Both the position numbers and the translations under genes were made by a program. Under the pieces are notes generated by a model that did no database searches, had not been told where the DNA came from, and saw only the letters and a program-made list of their open reading frames with translations. A stretch of DNA of 64,000 bases, taken from Alphaproteobacteria bacterium (lineage in GTDB: Bacteria; Pseudomonadota; Alphaproteobacteria; Oceanibaculales; Oceanibaculaceae). How positions within the stretch are numbered: the first letter of the stretch is position 1; every line of letters starts with the position of its first letter. Of this stretch, positions 16,412-25,183 are shown in pieces. Location: contig JAHJHR010000011.1 in the NCBI GenBank assembly GCA_018823745.1, positions 107,802 through 171,801 on the forward strand, written 5' to 3'.

Positions 16412-17220
16412 ACCCTCTTCAGGAACCCGTCGGTCGAGGCGGTGATCATGATCTTGCTCTCGATCTGCTTGTCGATCTCGAACTTCAGCTTGCCGCCATC
16501 CGTTGCCTTGCGGCCTTCCCCGGCAAGCCGGTCGAGATAGGCGAACAGGGCCGTCTTCGGATTGTCGCCCTTGCCCCAGGGCCGGTCGGTCACGAAGCCC
16601 TCCGGCAGATCCTCCACACCGGAATCCCAGACCACGCAGTAGCTGCCGGGCGAGACCAGCGGCGCATAGGCTTCCAGCTCCGCCAGAACATGCTCGTGCG
16701 TGTGGTTGCTGTCGAGGAACAGCATGACCCGGCCGAAATCCGCCGCGCGCTGCTTTACCGCCGCCACGATATCAGGCGCGATGGAGGAGCCCTGCAGCAT
16801 CTCGATCATATGCGCCATCGGATGTGCCTCGATGGCGGCCCGGTTATGCGCGCGGATGTCGATATCGACGCCCAGAACACGGCGGCGCGATTCGGTCGGG
16901 ACCAGCGGCGTGCCCGTCTCCACTGCCTCGCAATAATCCAGCATCGCCAGCATCGAGGCGCTGAGGATCAGCGAGCCGCCATGCGCGATGCCAGTCTCGA
17001 TCACCAGATCCGGCTTCACCCGCCAGATCAGTTCCTGGATGGCATAGACATCCTGCGGCACCTGGATGATGGGGCGGCCCATCCAGGTGAAATTCTGCGC
17101 ATAGGAATGCCGGATCGATTCGCGCACCCAGACATTGGTCAGGCCGCGAAAATCCGTATCCTCCCCCAGCCGGCGGATATTGTCCGTCACCCGCCGGGCG
17201 AAATCCTCTTCGGGCGTCAT
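16408..17220 (-). CDS. CmcI/rhamnosyl O-methyltransferase-family protein
   Basis: A 270-residue protein of the cephalosporin-hydroxylase (CmcI) group, many of which are SAM-dependent sugar O-methyltransferases. Seen are LVIETGIAHGGSLI (motif I), VLGVDIDIRAHNR and VMLFLDSNHTHEHVLAEL, where the aspartate and histidines bind Mg, and CVVWDSG. ATG at 17220 overlaps the FkbM stop (ATGA); a longer frame to 17268 would lie inside the FkbM gene. It probably methylates a hydroxyl of a glycan residue made by this cluster. Confidence 0.78.
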   Translation of the reverse strand: MTPEEDFARRVTDNIRRLGEDTDFRGLTNVWVRESIRHSYAQNFTWMGRPIIQVPQDVYAIQELIWRVKPDLVIETGIAHGGSLILSASMLAMLDYCEAVETGTPLVPTESRRRVLGVDIDIRAHNRAAIEAHPMAHMIEMLQGSSIAPDIVAAVKQRAADFGRVMLFLDSNHTHEHVLAELEAYAPLVSPGSYCVVWDSGVEDLPEGFVTDRPWGKGDNPKTALFAYLDRLAGEGRKATDGGKLKFEIDKQIESKIMITASTDGFLKRV

Positions 17221-18404
17221 TTCCCCTCCCCCTTTGGCCGTGGCAGAGCGTAGCACACCGTCTCCCACAGCGAGCCGCCGCGATGATGGCGCAGATACAG
17301 ATCGTAGAACGGAAAATTATCCGCCAGGAAAAGCGGAATATCGATCAGTTCCGCCGTCGTGTGATAGGTGCAGATGGCGAGCCTCGGCTTCTCCGCCAGA
17401 ATGGCGCGGCGCGCACCGGCCAGCGCCGGCAGCTCCGCCCCCTCGATATCCATCTTGATGAAGCTGGGGCGGAAGTCCCCCAGCAGATCGTCCAGCGCCG
17501 TGCTGTCGCCACCGCCTTCGATCACGCCGCCCAGGCAATTATGGAGATGCAGCGCGCCCACCCCCTCGCGGCCGGTGCCCAGCACCGCCTCGCGCACCGG
17601 AATATGGCCCAACCCCAGCGCCGCCAGGTTGGCGCGCGCGCGGTCAGCATTGCCGGCATCGGCCTCGACCCCCAGCGCCGACCAGCCGGTGAGGCCGAGG
17701 CGCAGCGCCTCCGCCGCGAAGCCGGCCAGCGAATCGCCGTCGAAGGCGCCGCAATCGACATAGGCTTCGCCCGCGCGCAGCGGCGGCAGATCGGCCGGAA
17801 AATATTGCGGGTGGCTGGTGCAGCGGTCGGTGAAGAGATTGCCCTTCATCGGAAACTGGAAATCCTGGAACAGCCGGGCAATGACCACCGACAGGAAGAC
17901 ATGCCGCGACTGGTCATCGGCCAGCAGGCCGAACAGACGGTCGCAGGCCGCGCGCCGCCGCGCCAGCATATGGCCGGGCAGGAAGCCCACCGTACCGTCG
18001 CGCTCGGCGAACAGGTAAGGCAGGCCCAGCCCGTCCAGCATGGCACCCAGCGCGCTGGTATCCATCGCCGCCACCACGACCAGCGGCCGTGCCGGATCGG
18101 CGGCCAGCCGGTCCGGACCGGCGACCGGATGACCCTGCCAGCTGCCGCCCTGCTTGGCCGGGTTGCTGTCCACCAGATAACGCACCGGCAGGCCGCGTTC
18201 CCGCCAGGACTCCAGCACCGCGCGGGCGAAATCCCCGGCACCATAGACCACGATGTCGCGTGCCGCGCCCAGCGCCGCCTCCGGGTCAGCAATGCCGGTC
18301 CGTTTGGACCGCGCCGCGAAAGCCTCCTCCACCAGCGGCCACAGTGCCGCCATGTCGCTTGCCGCCGCCAACTTCGAGAACAGATGCCATTCCGGGCCGC
18401 TCAT
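17217..18404 (-). CDS. FkbM-family methyltransferase with N-terminal Rossmann-like module
   Basis: A 395-residue two-part protein. Residues 50-125 are a nucleotide-binding-like module (IVVYGAGDFARAV, then VDSNPAKQGGSWQGHPV). The rest is an FkbM-type O-methyltransferase: AYVDCGAFDGDSLAGF as SAM motif I, ALGVEADAGNADRARANL as motif II, and SFIKMDIEGAELPALAGA, the FkbM signature. It ends with a PRPKGEGK tail. It overlaps genes on both sides. The following gene (18401) has the same architecture, suggesting an old duplication. The target is probably a sugar hydroxyl. Confidence 0.8.
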   Translation of the reverse strand: MSGPEWHLFSKLAAASDMAALWPLVEEAFAARSKRTGIADPEAALGAARDIVVYGAGDFARAVLESWRERGLPVRYLVDSNPAKQGGSWQGHPVAGPDRLAADPARPLVVVAAMDTSALGAMLDGLGLPYLFAERDGTVGFLPGHMLARRRAACDRLFGLLADDQSRHVFLSVVIARLFQDFQFPMKGNLFTDRCTSHPQYFPADLPPLRAGEAYVDCGAFDGDSLAGFAAEALRLGLTGWSALGVEADAGNADRARANLAALGLGHIPVREAVLGTGREGVGALHLHNCLGGVIEGGGDSTALDDLLGDFRPSFIKMDIEGAELPALAGARRAILAEKPRLAICTYHTTAELIDIPLFLADNFPFYDLYLRHHRGGSLWETVCYALPRPKGEGK

Positions 18405-19609
18405 GGTGCCTCTGCTCCGAGACGTTCCTCTGGAATGGCGTAGATCACAGCACCAGTGCCGACCCAGCTATGCAGCCGCATCAGCAGCTGGTAATCCGGC
18501 AGCGTCTCGCGCAGCCAGAGCGGCAGCCGCCACAGGCCCAAATCATTGTGATAGCTGGTCAGCGCGACCAGCGGGCGGCAGCGTTTGAGCGTTTCCGTTG
18601 CCTCTTGCAGCGCCGCCAGTTCTCCGCCTTCCAGATGCAGCTTCAGGAAGCTGGGCGACAGGCCCAGCCGGTCGATGGTGGTAACGGGCAGGTTGTCCGT
18701 CCCAATACCGGAAATTTGCGAGGCATAGCCCAGCCCCCCGGCGAAGCGCGCACTGCCCGCCTCACTCGCCACCACGGCAGGGATAATCTCAACCGGCACG
18801 CCCTCGGGCAGGCCGGTGAGATTTTCTTCCAGCCGCGCCAGGTTGACGGGATCGGGTTCCACCGCCCAGATCCTGCCGCAGCGCCCGCCCGTGACCTCCA
18901 GGAACCGGTGGATGACTCCGCCATGATAGGCGCCGATATCCGCGAAAGCCTCGGTCGCGGTCAGCAGTTGGCGCATTTCCGGGATGAAATAGCGGTCGTC
19001 GAGCGTGACCGGCGCACCCGCGAAGCGCCATTCCGCGCGCAACCGCCGCCAGGCCAGGAATTGCAGATGATGGGCGCGGGACAGATCGTCCGCCCAATGA
19101 TCCAGCGCCGCCGCGATGCCCGCTTCATCCTCCGGCGAAAAAGGATTGGCGACCCAGCCATTCGACAGCGGATGCCGGTCGCGATAGGCCTCGGCGATGT
19201 CGTAGAACGGCACGATATCGGCCCAGCCCTCCGCCGAAAGGCTGGATTCCAGCGGCGCATAGGGCGCGGTGGCGACGCAGACCGCCAGCAGCATGTCGCG
19301 CTTCGCCGCATCCGGCACCGCATCGGGTGTCAGCAGGGTGATCCCCTGCCAATCCGGCATCTCCCGCAGCCGGTCGGCCTGCTGGTCCACCACGAAAGCG
19401 ATGGGCACGCCGATATGCTCCAGATGCGCGCGCGCCATCCGTCCCATATCACCGGCGCCATAGAGCGCCAGCTTCCTGTCCACCGGACGCGGGCGCGGAT
19501 CGGCCTGCGCTGTCGCAATCTCGCGCAGCAGCGACTGCGCCTGCACAGCATCGGGCAGCCGATCGAAGCCACGCGTTGCGGTCAGGCGCCTTTCCGTCAC
19601 GGCAGGCAC
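18401..19609 (-). CDS. FkbM-like methyltransferase paralogue, N-terminal Rossmann-like module
   Basis: A 402-residue protein built like its downstream neighbour: an N-terminal module (LALYGAGDMGRMARAHLE, then FVVDQQADRLREMPDWQG), then an FkbM-like domain with AFADIGAYHGGVIHRFLE, IWAVEPDPVNLARLEENL and SFLKLHLEGGELAALQEA. In the last motif KLHLEGGE replaces KMDIEGAE, so the key Asp is His. The methyltransferase activity may be changed or lost. The start overlaps the preceding methyltransferase by 13 bases. Confidence 0.72.
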   Translation of the reverse strand: MPAVTERRLTATRGFDRLPDAVQAQSLLREIATAQADPRPRPVDRKLALYGAGDMGRMARAHLEHIGVPIAFVVDQQADRLREMPDWQGITLLTPDAVPDAAKRDMLLAVCVATAPYAPLESSLSAEGWADIVPFYDIAEAYRDRHPLSNGWVANPFSPEDEAGIAAALDHWADDLSRAHHLQFLAWRRLRAEWRFAGAPVTLDDRYFIPEMRQLLTATEAFADIGAYHGGVIHRFLEVTGGRCGRIWAVEPDPVNLARLEENLTGLPEGVPVEIIPAVVASEAGSARFAGGLGYASQISGIGTDNLPVTTIDRLGLSPSFLKLHLEGGELAALQEATETLKRCRPLVALTSYHNDLGLWRLPLWLRETLPDYQLLMRLHSWVGTGAVIYAIPEERLGAEAP

Positions 19610-20757
19610 AGTATCGCCTCCCGCTTCCAGCCCAGCGCCTGCGCCTGTTCGACGATCTGCGGTGCCGCCATGTAGGAGCAGCAGATCAGCGTCCCCTCCG
19701 CCGGCACGGCAGACGGGTCCTCGACCGGCCTTCCATCGACCGTCAGCCCCTGCTTCGACGGGTTGCGGTCGAGCAGCCGGACGTCCCGCCCGGTCAGCAA
19801 CGGTGCCAGATAGCCATGGAGCGCGAAGAATTCCAGCCCGACACCCCAGAAGCAGAGCGGCCCCACCGGGCTGGCCGCGATCTCCGCCGCCGCCTGCCGC
19901 ATCGCGCCAGTGTCGGCGGCAAACTGCGCAGCGAAATCCTCCCCCTTATCCAGATCGGCGGAAACGCCTGTACCCTTGCGCGCCAGCACCAGCAGCGAAG
20001 GGTATCCCTTGCCGCCCTTCATCGGCTGGCTGGAGCGGTTGATGGCGGCAATACCGAAGCCGTTACGCGCCAGCGCCGCGCCCAGCGCCGCCGGGGTGAA
20101 GTGGTTCACATGTTCTTTCATCGCCAGCCAGAACATCGGTCCGACATGGGTCTCCGACGCGAAGTAGCGGGCGGCGTCCGGCACCTCGATCAGCAGTGCT
20201 CCGCCGGGCTTCAGCACGCGCGCCGCCTCGGCCAGCGCGGCGTCGATGCCATAGAGATGCTCCAGCACATGGAAGTAAGACAGAATATCCGCCTCCCCCG
20301 CCGCGAAGGGCAGGGCGAACACATCGCCGATTCGCGCGTCCAGCCCGGCCTCGCTCAGGCTCTTCAGGCTGCGCGCATCGCAATCGACGCCGACCGAGGC
20401 GATGCCCGGTGCGGCCTCGGCCAGATAGCGCAGGAAGCCGCCGCGCGAACAGCCGATATCGGCCAGCATGCCGGCATCTATTCCCTGTACCTGCATGAAG
20501 GCGCGGTAATGGCCGTAGCGCGCCCGGTCCTCCGGCGTGTCGCCACCGACGCCGACGCCGGACAGCGCGACATAGAGGCTCTCATCGGCGTAATGCGCGG
20601 CGATCTCGCGGTCGGAAACTCCGGTTTCCACCCGCGCCATGCCACAGGCCGGGCAATAACGGTACAGCCCGTCCCGGTTGAACAGCGCCCCGTCGAAATC
20701 CCGCAGCGGCACCGTGCCCAGCACTTGCATGGGCTGGCCGCAGGCCGGACAGATCAT
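19597..20757 (-). CDS. Class I methyltransferase with zinc-binding N-terminus (C-methyltransferase type)
   Basis: A 386-residue protein. Residues 1-40 have paired cysteines (CPACGQPM and CPACGMARVE) as in sugar C-methyltransferases of the TylC3/NovU type. The SAM fold follows: MLADIGCSRGGFLRYL, VGVDCDARSLKSL, SYFHVLEHLYGIDAAL. The C-terminal part holds a Rossmann-like module (LCFWGVGLEFF, then LLDRNPSKQGLTVDGRPV) comparable with modules in neighbouring genes. GGA-like bases precede the ATG at 20757, which overlaps the glycosyltransferase stop. The product likely methylates a ketosugar or hydroxyl. Confidence 0.78.
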   Translation of the reverse strand: MICPACGQPMQVLGTVPLRDFDGALFNRDGLYRYCPACGMARVETGVSDREIAAHYADESLYVALSGVGVGGDTPEDRARYGHYRAFMQVQGIDAGMLADIGCSRGGFLRYLAEAAPGIASVGVDCDARSLKSLSEAGLDARIGDVFALPFAAGEADILSYFHVLEHLYGIDAALAEAARVLKPGGALLIEVPDAARYFASETHVGPMFWLAMKEHVNHFTPAALGAALARNGFGIAAINRSSQPMKGGKGYPSLLVLARKGTGVSADLDKGEDFAAQFAADTGAMRQAAAEIAASPVGPLCFWGVGLEFFALHGYLAPLLTGRDVRLLDRNPSKQGLTVDGRPVEDPSAVPAEGTLICCSYMAAPQIVEQAQALGWKREAILCLP

Positions 20758-22067
20758 GGGCGCGCCCCAACACGCATCCCAGCACGCCGGGCGGGTTTGG
20801 GTCTGGCGAAGGACGCGGCAACCAGCCGGCGCGCCAGCGCTTCGTCCGCCCAGCCCTGCAGATCGGGATCGTCCGGGAACTTCGCCAGGAAATGATGGAC
20901 GCTGCCCTTGCGTGCCTCCGCCGTCGCCGGTGCGCCGATATGCGGATCGCCGGTTGGCTGGAAGCTGAGATACCAGTCGCCCGGCGTCTGGCCGAACACG
21001 GTGTGGAAATCGAACGGCGCGCGCTGCTGCCGCAACAGCATGCGGTACTGCGCGTTCATCTCCTCCTCCATGACCCGCGCCGTGTAGCGCGCGCGCACTG
21101 TCACGGCGGCACGGCGCGCCATCGCGGCACGCTCCTCGGGGTCGCTCAGCAGCCGGCGCAGCGCAGCACGGAAACCGTCCTTGTCACGAACCACGAAGCC
21201 GGTCTCGCCATCGCTGACGATGCAGCGCTCCGCCGGGTTGTCGAGCACCACAGGCACGACACCCATCGCCATCGCTTCGACCAGCGCGTTCTCCGCAGTG
21301 CCGTAATGTGCCGGGTCCAGCGGATAGGCCAGCACGTCGAGTTTCGCCAGCTCGCCGGCAATGTCCGAGACATGGCCGTGGAAGCGCAGCAGGCCAGGCC
21401 GGCCCAAAGCACGACATTGCGCCTCCAGCGCCTCCTGGTTGGTGTTGTCGCCATAGAGATGCACCGGCAGCGACTCGTCCGGCAGCTCCGCCAGGAAATC
21501 GACGAAGTCCGGATGCAGCTTGGAGAAGTCGAGCGTGCCGACATAGCCAATCCGCATGGCATCCGGCACCGGACGCGGCATCATCTCCGGCAGCGCCGGC
21601 ATGTGATCGACCGAGGCGCTGGACACCACCGCCACCTGCTGGCCGGCGGCGCGCAGGAAGCCGCCCTGCAGCGAACAGGGCGAGGTGAAGACGATAGCGG
21701 CAGGCGTCCCGGACAGGCCGGGCGGAATGCGCGGTCCCCCCAGGCCGGAGACATGACACCAGGTGAGCAGCCGCATCGCGCTCGGGCCGAGCGCGCAGAG
21801 CAGGCGCGGAATCTCGGGGTGGTTCCACAGCTCGACCTGCACGATATCGGCCTCGTCGATGGCTGCCTGCGCCTCAGCCAGCGTCGGCGCCACGGTCACC
21901 GGGCAGCCGGCAGCCGCGATGGCATCGATGGCCTGGCGCTTTTCGGGCTGTTCCAGGCACAGCAAAGCATGCCGCACCGACCCGCCGGCCTCGGCGCGGC
22001 GAATCAGGCAGGACAGCGCCCTGCCGACGCCGCCGCCCAGATGGGGTGTGATATGGAGCACCTTCAT
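20754..22067 (-). CDS. Glycosyltransferase family 4-like
   Basis: A 437-residue GT-B glycosyltransferase. The N-terminus is MKVLHITPHLGGGVGRALSC with the usual glycine-rich acceptor-side loop. The donor-binding half begins at IGYVGTLDFSKLHPDFVDFL, followed by LLRFHGHVSDIAGELAKLDVLAYPLD and ENALVEAMAMGVVPVVLDN, the GT4 ExFG-E-like region. A C-terminal extension of about 80 residues after the fold (from FDFHTVFG) is unusual. ATG at 22067 is chosen because it opens on the family start; the longer frame overlaps the radical SAM gene. The linkage formed is unknown. Confidence 0.82.
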   Translation of the reverse strand: MKVLHITPHLGGGVGRALSCLIRRAEAGGSVRHALLCLEQPEKRQAIDAIAAAGCPVTVAPTLAEAQAAIDEADIVQVELWNHPEIPRLLCALGPSAMRLLTWCHVSGLGGPRIPPGLSGTPAAIVFTSPCSLQGGFLRAAGQQVAVVSSASVDHMPALPEMMPRPVPDAMRIGYVGTLDFSKLHPDFVDFLAELPDESLPVHLYGDNTNQEALEAQCRALGRPGLLRFHGHVSDIAGELAKLDVLAYPLDPAHYGTAENALVEAMAMGVVPVVLDNPAERCIVSDGETGFVVRDKDGFRAALRRLLSDPEERAAMARRAAVTVRARYTARVMEEEMNAQYRMLLRQQRAPFDFHTVFGQTPGDWYLSFQPTGDPHIGAPATAEARKGSVHHFLAKFPDDPDLQGWADEALARRLVAASFARPKPARRAGMRVGARP

Positions 22068-22111
22068 GACATCACCGCCTCGCTGGCGGCCGGCACCGGG
22101 GCCGGCTCGCC

Positions 22112-23188
22112 TCAAACGGGTTCCGGCATGCGCTTGCGTGCCGTCATGCCAGGCACGTCGGGGCTGATATTGTCCCCCGCATGCGCCAGGAACTTCGGCA
22201 GCAGCTCGTCGCGATAGGCGTCGATGTTGTCAGGCAGGCAATGGCTGAGCTGGCCGCAGCTGCCGCACACTGGGCTCTGGCAGCGCTTGCCTTCAAGGTG
22301 AAGACGCCGCAGCGCGTTCATCTCGCCGGAATTCCAGATCGCCTTGACGCTCTGCGTGCGCACATCGCCGATCAGCAGCTTGCGGCCCCAATCGAGGAAG
22401 CAGGAGCTGACCAGCCCGTCCGCGTTCACCGACATCCCATAGAAAATATAGGGGCAGGTGTCGGTCGGCGTGACCGGCTGCTGGTAGATGCCTTCCTTGA
22501 TCTCGAAGCCGGTATGCGCCTCAACGTCGAATTCCGGCCAGCAGGGCGCGAAATTCTCGATGAAGATGCGGTCGCAGTGATCGCCGAAGGTGTCATAGAA
22601 TTCCTGGCACTGCGCCTCGGTGATCAATTCGCGCGGGATCTTCACCACGATCTCGCAGTCACCCTTGTTCGCATACAGCCACTTTACATGGCCGACGAAG
22701 GTCTCGAAATCGAAGTCGAAGCCGGTGAAGCGCTTGTACTGCTCCACATTCATGCCATCGACCGAGATGTTGATCTTGTCGAGGCCCGCCTCCAGCACCG
22801 GTGCCAACCGCTCCGGCGTCATCAGCGAGCCGTTGGTGGTGGTGTCGATATACTCCACACGGCCGCTTTGCTTGGCATAGGCGATCATCTGGGCAAGGTT
22901 GCGGTTCAGGAACGGCTCGCCATCCTTGTACATGCGCAAGACCTTGATCGGCTTGTCGAATTCTGACAAATCGTCGATGATTTTCTTGAACAGGTCGAGC
23001 TTCATGGCGCCCTGGAAGCGCCCGGTCTCGTCAATAAGATTGCGATGCCCGGTCGGACAGAACGGGCATTTGAAATTGCACGCGCTCGCCGGATCGACGA
23101 ACACGACAAACGGGGTATTCAGTGGGATCACATCCTGTAAAGGCGTTCTGCCTTCAAGATTGATCCGGGGCTTGATCTCCGCCTTCAT
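22112..23188 (-). CDS. Radical SAM/SPASM-domain protein
   Basis: A 358-residue radical SAM enzyme. The 4Fe-4S cysteines are in ACNFKCPFC (C37, C41, C44), with a preserved GEPFLN-like segment (KDGEPFLNRNL) and NISVDGMN. The C-terminal SPASM region has cysteines for auxiliary clusters: DTCPYIFYG, SSCFLDWG, then CQSPVCGSCGQLSHC. A strong ribosome site (GGAGGG) precedes the ATG. It heads the minus-strand run of glycosyl- and methyltransferases, 82 bases after an oxidoreductase gene. Such proteins in glycan loci may do radical dehydrogenation or epimerisation of sugars; the reaction here is unknown. Confidence 0.87.
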   Translation of the reverse strand: MKAEIKPRINLEGRTPLQDVIPLNTPFVVFVDPASACNFKCPFCPTGHRNLIDETGRFQGAMKLDLFKKIIDDLSEFDKPIKVLRMYKDGEPFLNRNLAQMIAYAKQSGRVEYIDTTTNGSLMTPERLAPVLEAGLDKINISVDGMNVEQYKRFTGFDFDFETFVGHVKWLYANKGDCEIVVKIPRELITEAQCQEFYDTFGDHCDRIFIENFAPCWPEFDVEAHTGFEIKEGIYQQPVTPTDTCPYIFYGMSVNADGLVSSCFLDWGRKLLIGDVRTQSVKAIWNSGEMNALRRLHLEGKRCQSPVCGSCGQLSHCLPDNIDAYRDELLPKFLAHAGDNISPDVPGMTARKRMPEPV

Positions 23189-23270
23189 AGCGCGCCCTCC
23201 TAGCAGATCAGTGTTTCATAATGCCGGGTATTCGGCGTTTCTTCAATGTCGAACTATGCAAGGGGCGTGC

Positions 23271-24221
23271 CTACCCCAAGTCCGCGTAGCCCATGATACG
23301 CTCGATAGCCTGCATATGGGCCAGCAATCGTGGCAGACCAGCACGCGGGTCGGGCGCGGTGGCATCCAGCCAGGCCGCCAGCATTTCCGGAAAACCGGGT
23401 TTCAGCCCGCCGGGCGACGGCGGCACCACGAGCATTTCCTCTGGCCCGCCATCCTCCGGGACAAAGGCCAGCCCCTCCATCGGCGCCATCCGGTAGAGGC
23501 CGCGCGCGGTACGCACCGCCATTGACCAGCGGCCGCCGGCCAGCCAGTCGGCGGCATAGGTGAAAGGCACACCCGTCTCCGAGAGACCAGTGCCGGTAAA
23601 GATGGCCCCCGCCGGATGCCAGTCCAGCCGCCCCTGCCCTTCTATACACGAATCCAGCGTTCGGGGCAGGCCGATCAGATCGAAGGCGGTGGCAATCACA
23701 TGGATGCTGTTGGCCACCCCCAGCCGCGCCAGCACGGCAGGCGACAGCCCGGCAGAAAGGGTCCGTTCCACCATCTCCCCGAAGGTGAACTCGGCAAGGA
23801 TTGCCGGCTCCACCCGCAGAATCTCCGCCAGTGCCGTGACCGAGGGGTAATAGAGCCGGTTCAGCGCCACCATCGCCGGCGCGCCCGGATGGCGGGCGAG
23901 GAAGTCGCGCAGATCATTACTGGACAGGCAGAGCGGCTTTTCCACGAGAACGCGCCGGGCGCCGCGCCCGGTCAGATGCTCCAGATAGGGCAGTAGCGTC
24001 TCGATGGGCGTGGCGACGATGATGCCGTCATAATCGAGATCGAGTTCCGCAAGCCGGTCCATGCCACCATGATGCGCCGCCGCCAGACCGTGCGTCCGGG
24101 CCAGTGCCTCGGCCGAGGCAGCGCTGCGCGACAGCACCTCGACCGTCACGCCGCCGCGCGCATTCAGCGCCTTTGCATATTCGCCGGCGATCCGTCCCGC
24201 GCCAATCAGCAGGATGCGCAT
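23271..24221 (-). CDS. Gfo/Idh/MocA-family oxidoreductase
   Basis: A 316-residue NAD(P)-dependent oxidoreductase. MRILLIGAGRIAGEYAKAL is the dinucleotide-binding start and VLVEKPLCLSSNDLRDFL carries the EKP catalytic lysine. ATG at 24221 is preferred over an upstream start at 24266 that runs into the neighbour. It is downstream of and 13 bases from a second member of the family (24235-25176), and together they follow legB, suggesting consecutive redox steps on a sugar such as oxidation and reduction at different carbons (inference). Confidence 0.82.
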   Translation of the reverse strand: MRILLIGAGRIAGEYAKALNARGGVTVEVLSRSAASAEALARTHGLAAAHHGGMDRLAELDLDYDGIIVATPIETLLPYLEHLTGRGARRVLVEKPLCLSSNDLRDFLARHPGAPAMVALNRLYYPSVTALAEILRVEPAILAEFTFGEMVERTLSAGLSPAVLARLGVANSIHVIATAFDLIGLPRTLDSCIEGQGRLDWHPAGAIFTGTGLSETGVPFTYAADWLAGGRWSMAVRTARGLYRMAPMEGLAFVPEDGGPEEMLVVPPSPGGLKPGFPEMLAAWLDATAPDPRAGLPRLLAHMQAIERIMGYADLG

Positions 24222-24234
24222 GGGCCACTTCCCA

Positions 24235-25176
24235 TCAGGTGATCGGGCAGACGAGATTGTCATCATGTCGCCCGGCGAGATTTCGGTTATAGGCAGCCAG
24301 CATCAGCCGGTTGGTCTCGAACCCCTCGGCAAGGTCAGGCAGCGGCGAACTGCCCTCCGCAATCCCGGCCAGCATGCCGGCGGCCATGCGGCTGGCCATC
24401 GGCATCTCGAAGCCAAGACCCGCCAGACCGGCGATATCGCTCTCGACCGTGCCGGCCTGGTCGATGACGGCGCGCCCATCCGCCGTCTCCACCATCAGCA
24501 CGGCCAGCCTTTCATGGCCGGGCGAGAAGCGGATGCGGAGTTCCGCCCCCGCCGCGTTGGTGGCCGTCAGCTTACCGGTGAACTCCACCAGCGCCGGGTC
24601 GCGGCGGTTCGCCTGTAGCGGCCGGTCGAGCGCCGCCTCCACCGAGGCCGGCGGCAGGCCGCCCAGATACTGGAACAGATCGAGGAAATGGATGCCATTG
24701 CAGCCCAGCCCCCGGTCGCCGGCCTCGACAGTCAGGGTGAAGGGCTTGTCCAGCGTATGGTCGCGCAGCTTTTGCAGCACCGGGACATGGCGCAGCGGCA
24801 CATGGGCGCGGATATCGGCACCGAGTGCCGCCGCCAGCAGAACCGCCTCGCGATACGCCGCGACCGACTGGAACAGCACCTTCTCCGCCAGCACAAGGCG
24901 GATGCCGACTTCCAGCACACGGCGCAGCAGATCGAGCCGCCCGCTGGCGCCCGTCGCCAGAACCGCCGCGTCGAAACCGTCCCAGCCTTCGTTCTCCTTC
25001 AGAAAACGCAGCGGCACGGCATCATGTCCCGGCATCTGCCGCCAGCGTTGCAGGGCGGTTTCCCGCGCCTGTTCGCGCGGCTCCAGCACGGCGACCGCGC
25101 TGCCGGCGGGCAGCGCCGCCAGCCCCTGCAAATGCCGGCTGCCCATCTCCCCCGCCCCGATCAGAAGAACCCGCAT
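24235..25176 (-). CDS. Gfo/Idh/MocA-family oxidoreductase, variant catalytic motif
   Basis: A 313-residue member of the family with MRVLLIGAGEMGSRHLQGL as Rossmann motif. The position of the EKP motif reads LAEKVLFQSV, so the proline is replaced by valine, while the lysine is kept. GLGCNGIHFLDLFQYLGG provides the C-terminal histidine region. It lies 7 bases after legB and 13 bases before the next Gfo/Idh gene, in the legionaminic-like operon. A reaction on a nonulosonate precursor is likely but not specified by sequence. Confidence 0.8.
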   Translation of the reverse strand: MRVLLIGAGEMGSRHLQGLAALPAGSAVAVLEPREQARETALQRWRQMPGHDAVPLRFLKENEGWDGFDAAVLATGASGRLDLLRRVLEVGIRLVLAEKVLFQSVAAYREAVLLAAALGADIRAHVPLRHVPVLQKLRDHTLDKPFTLTVEAGDRGLGCNGIHFLDLFQYLGGLPPASVEAALDRPLQANRRDPALVEFTGKLTATNAAGAELRIRFSPGHERLAVLMVETADGRAVIDQAGTVESDIAGLAGLGFEMPMASRMAAGMLAGIAEGSSPLPDLAEGFETNRLMLAAYNRNLAGRHDDNLVCPIT

Positions 25177-25183
25177 GCCGGCC

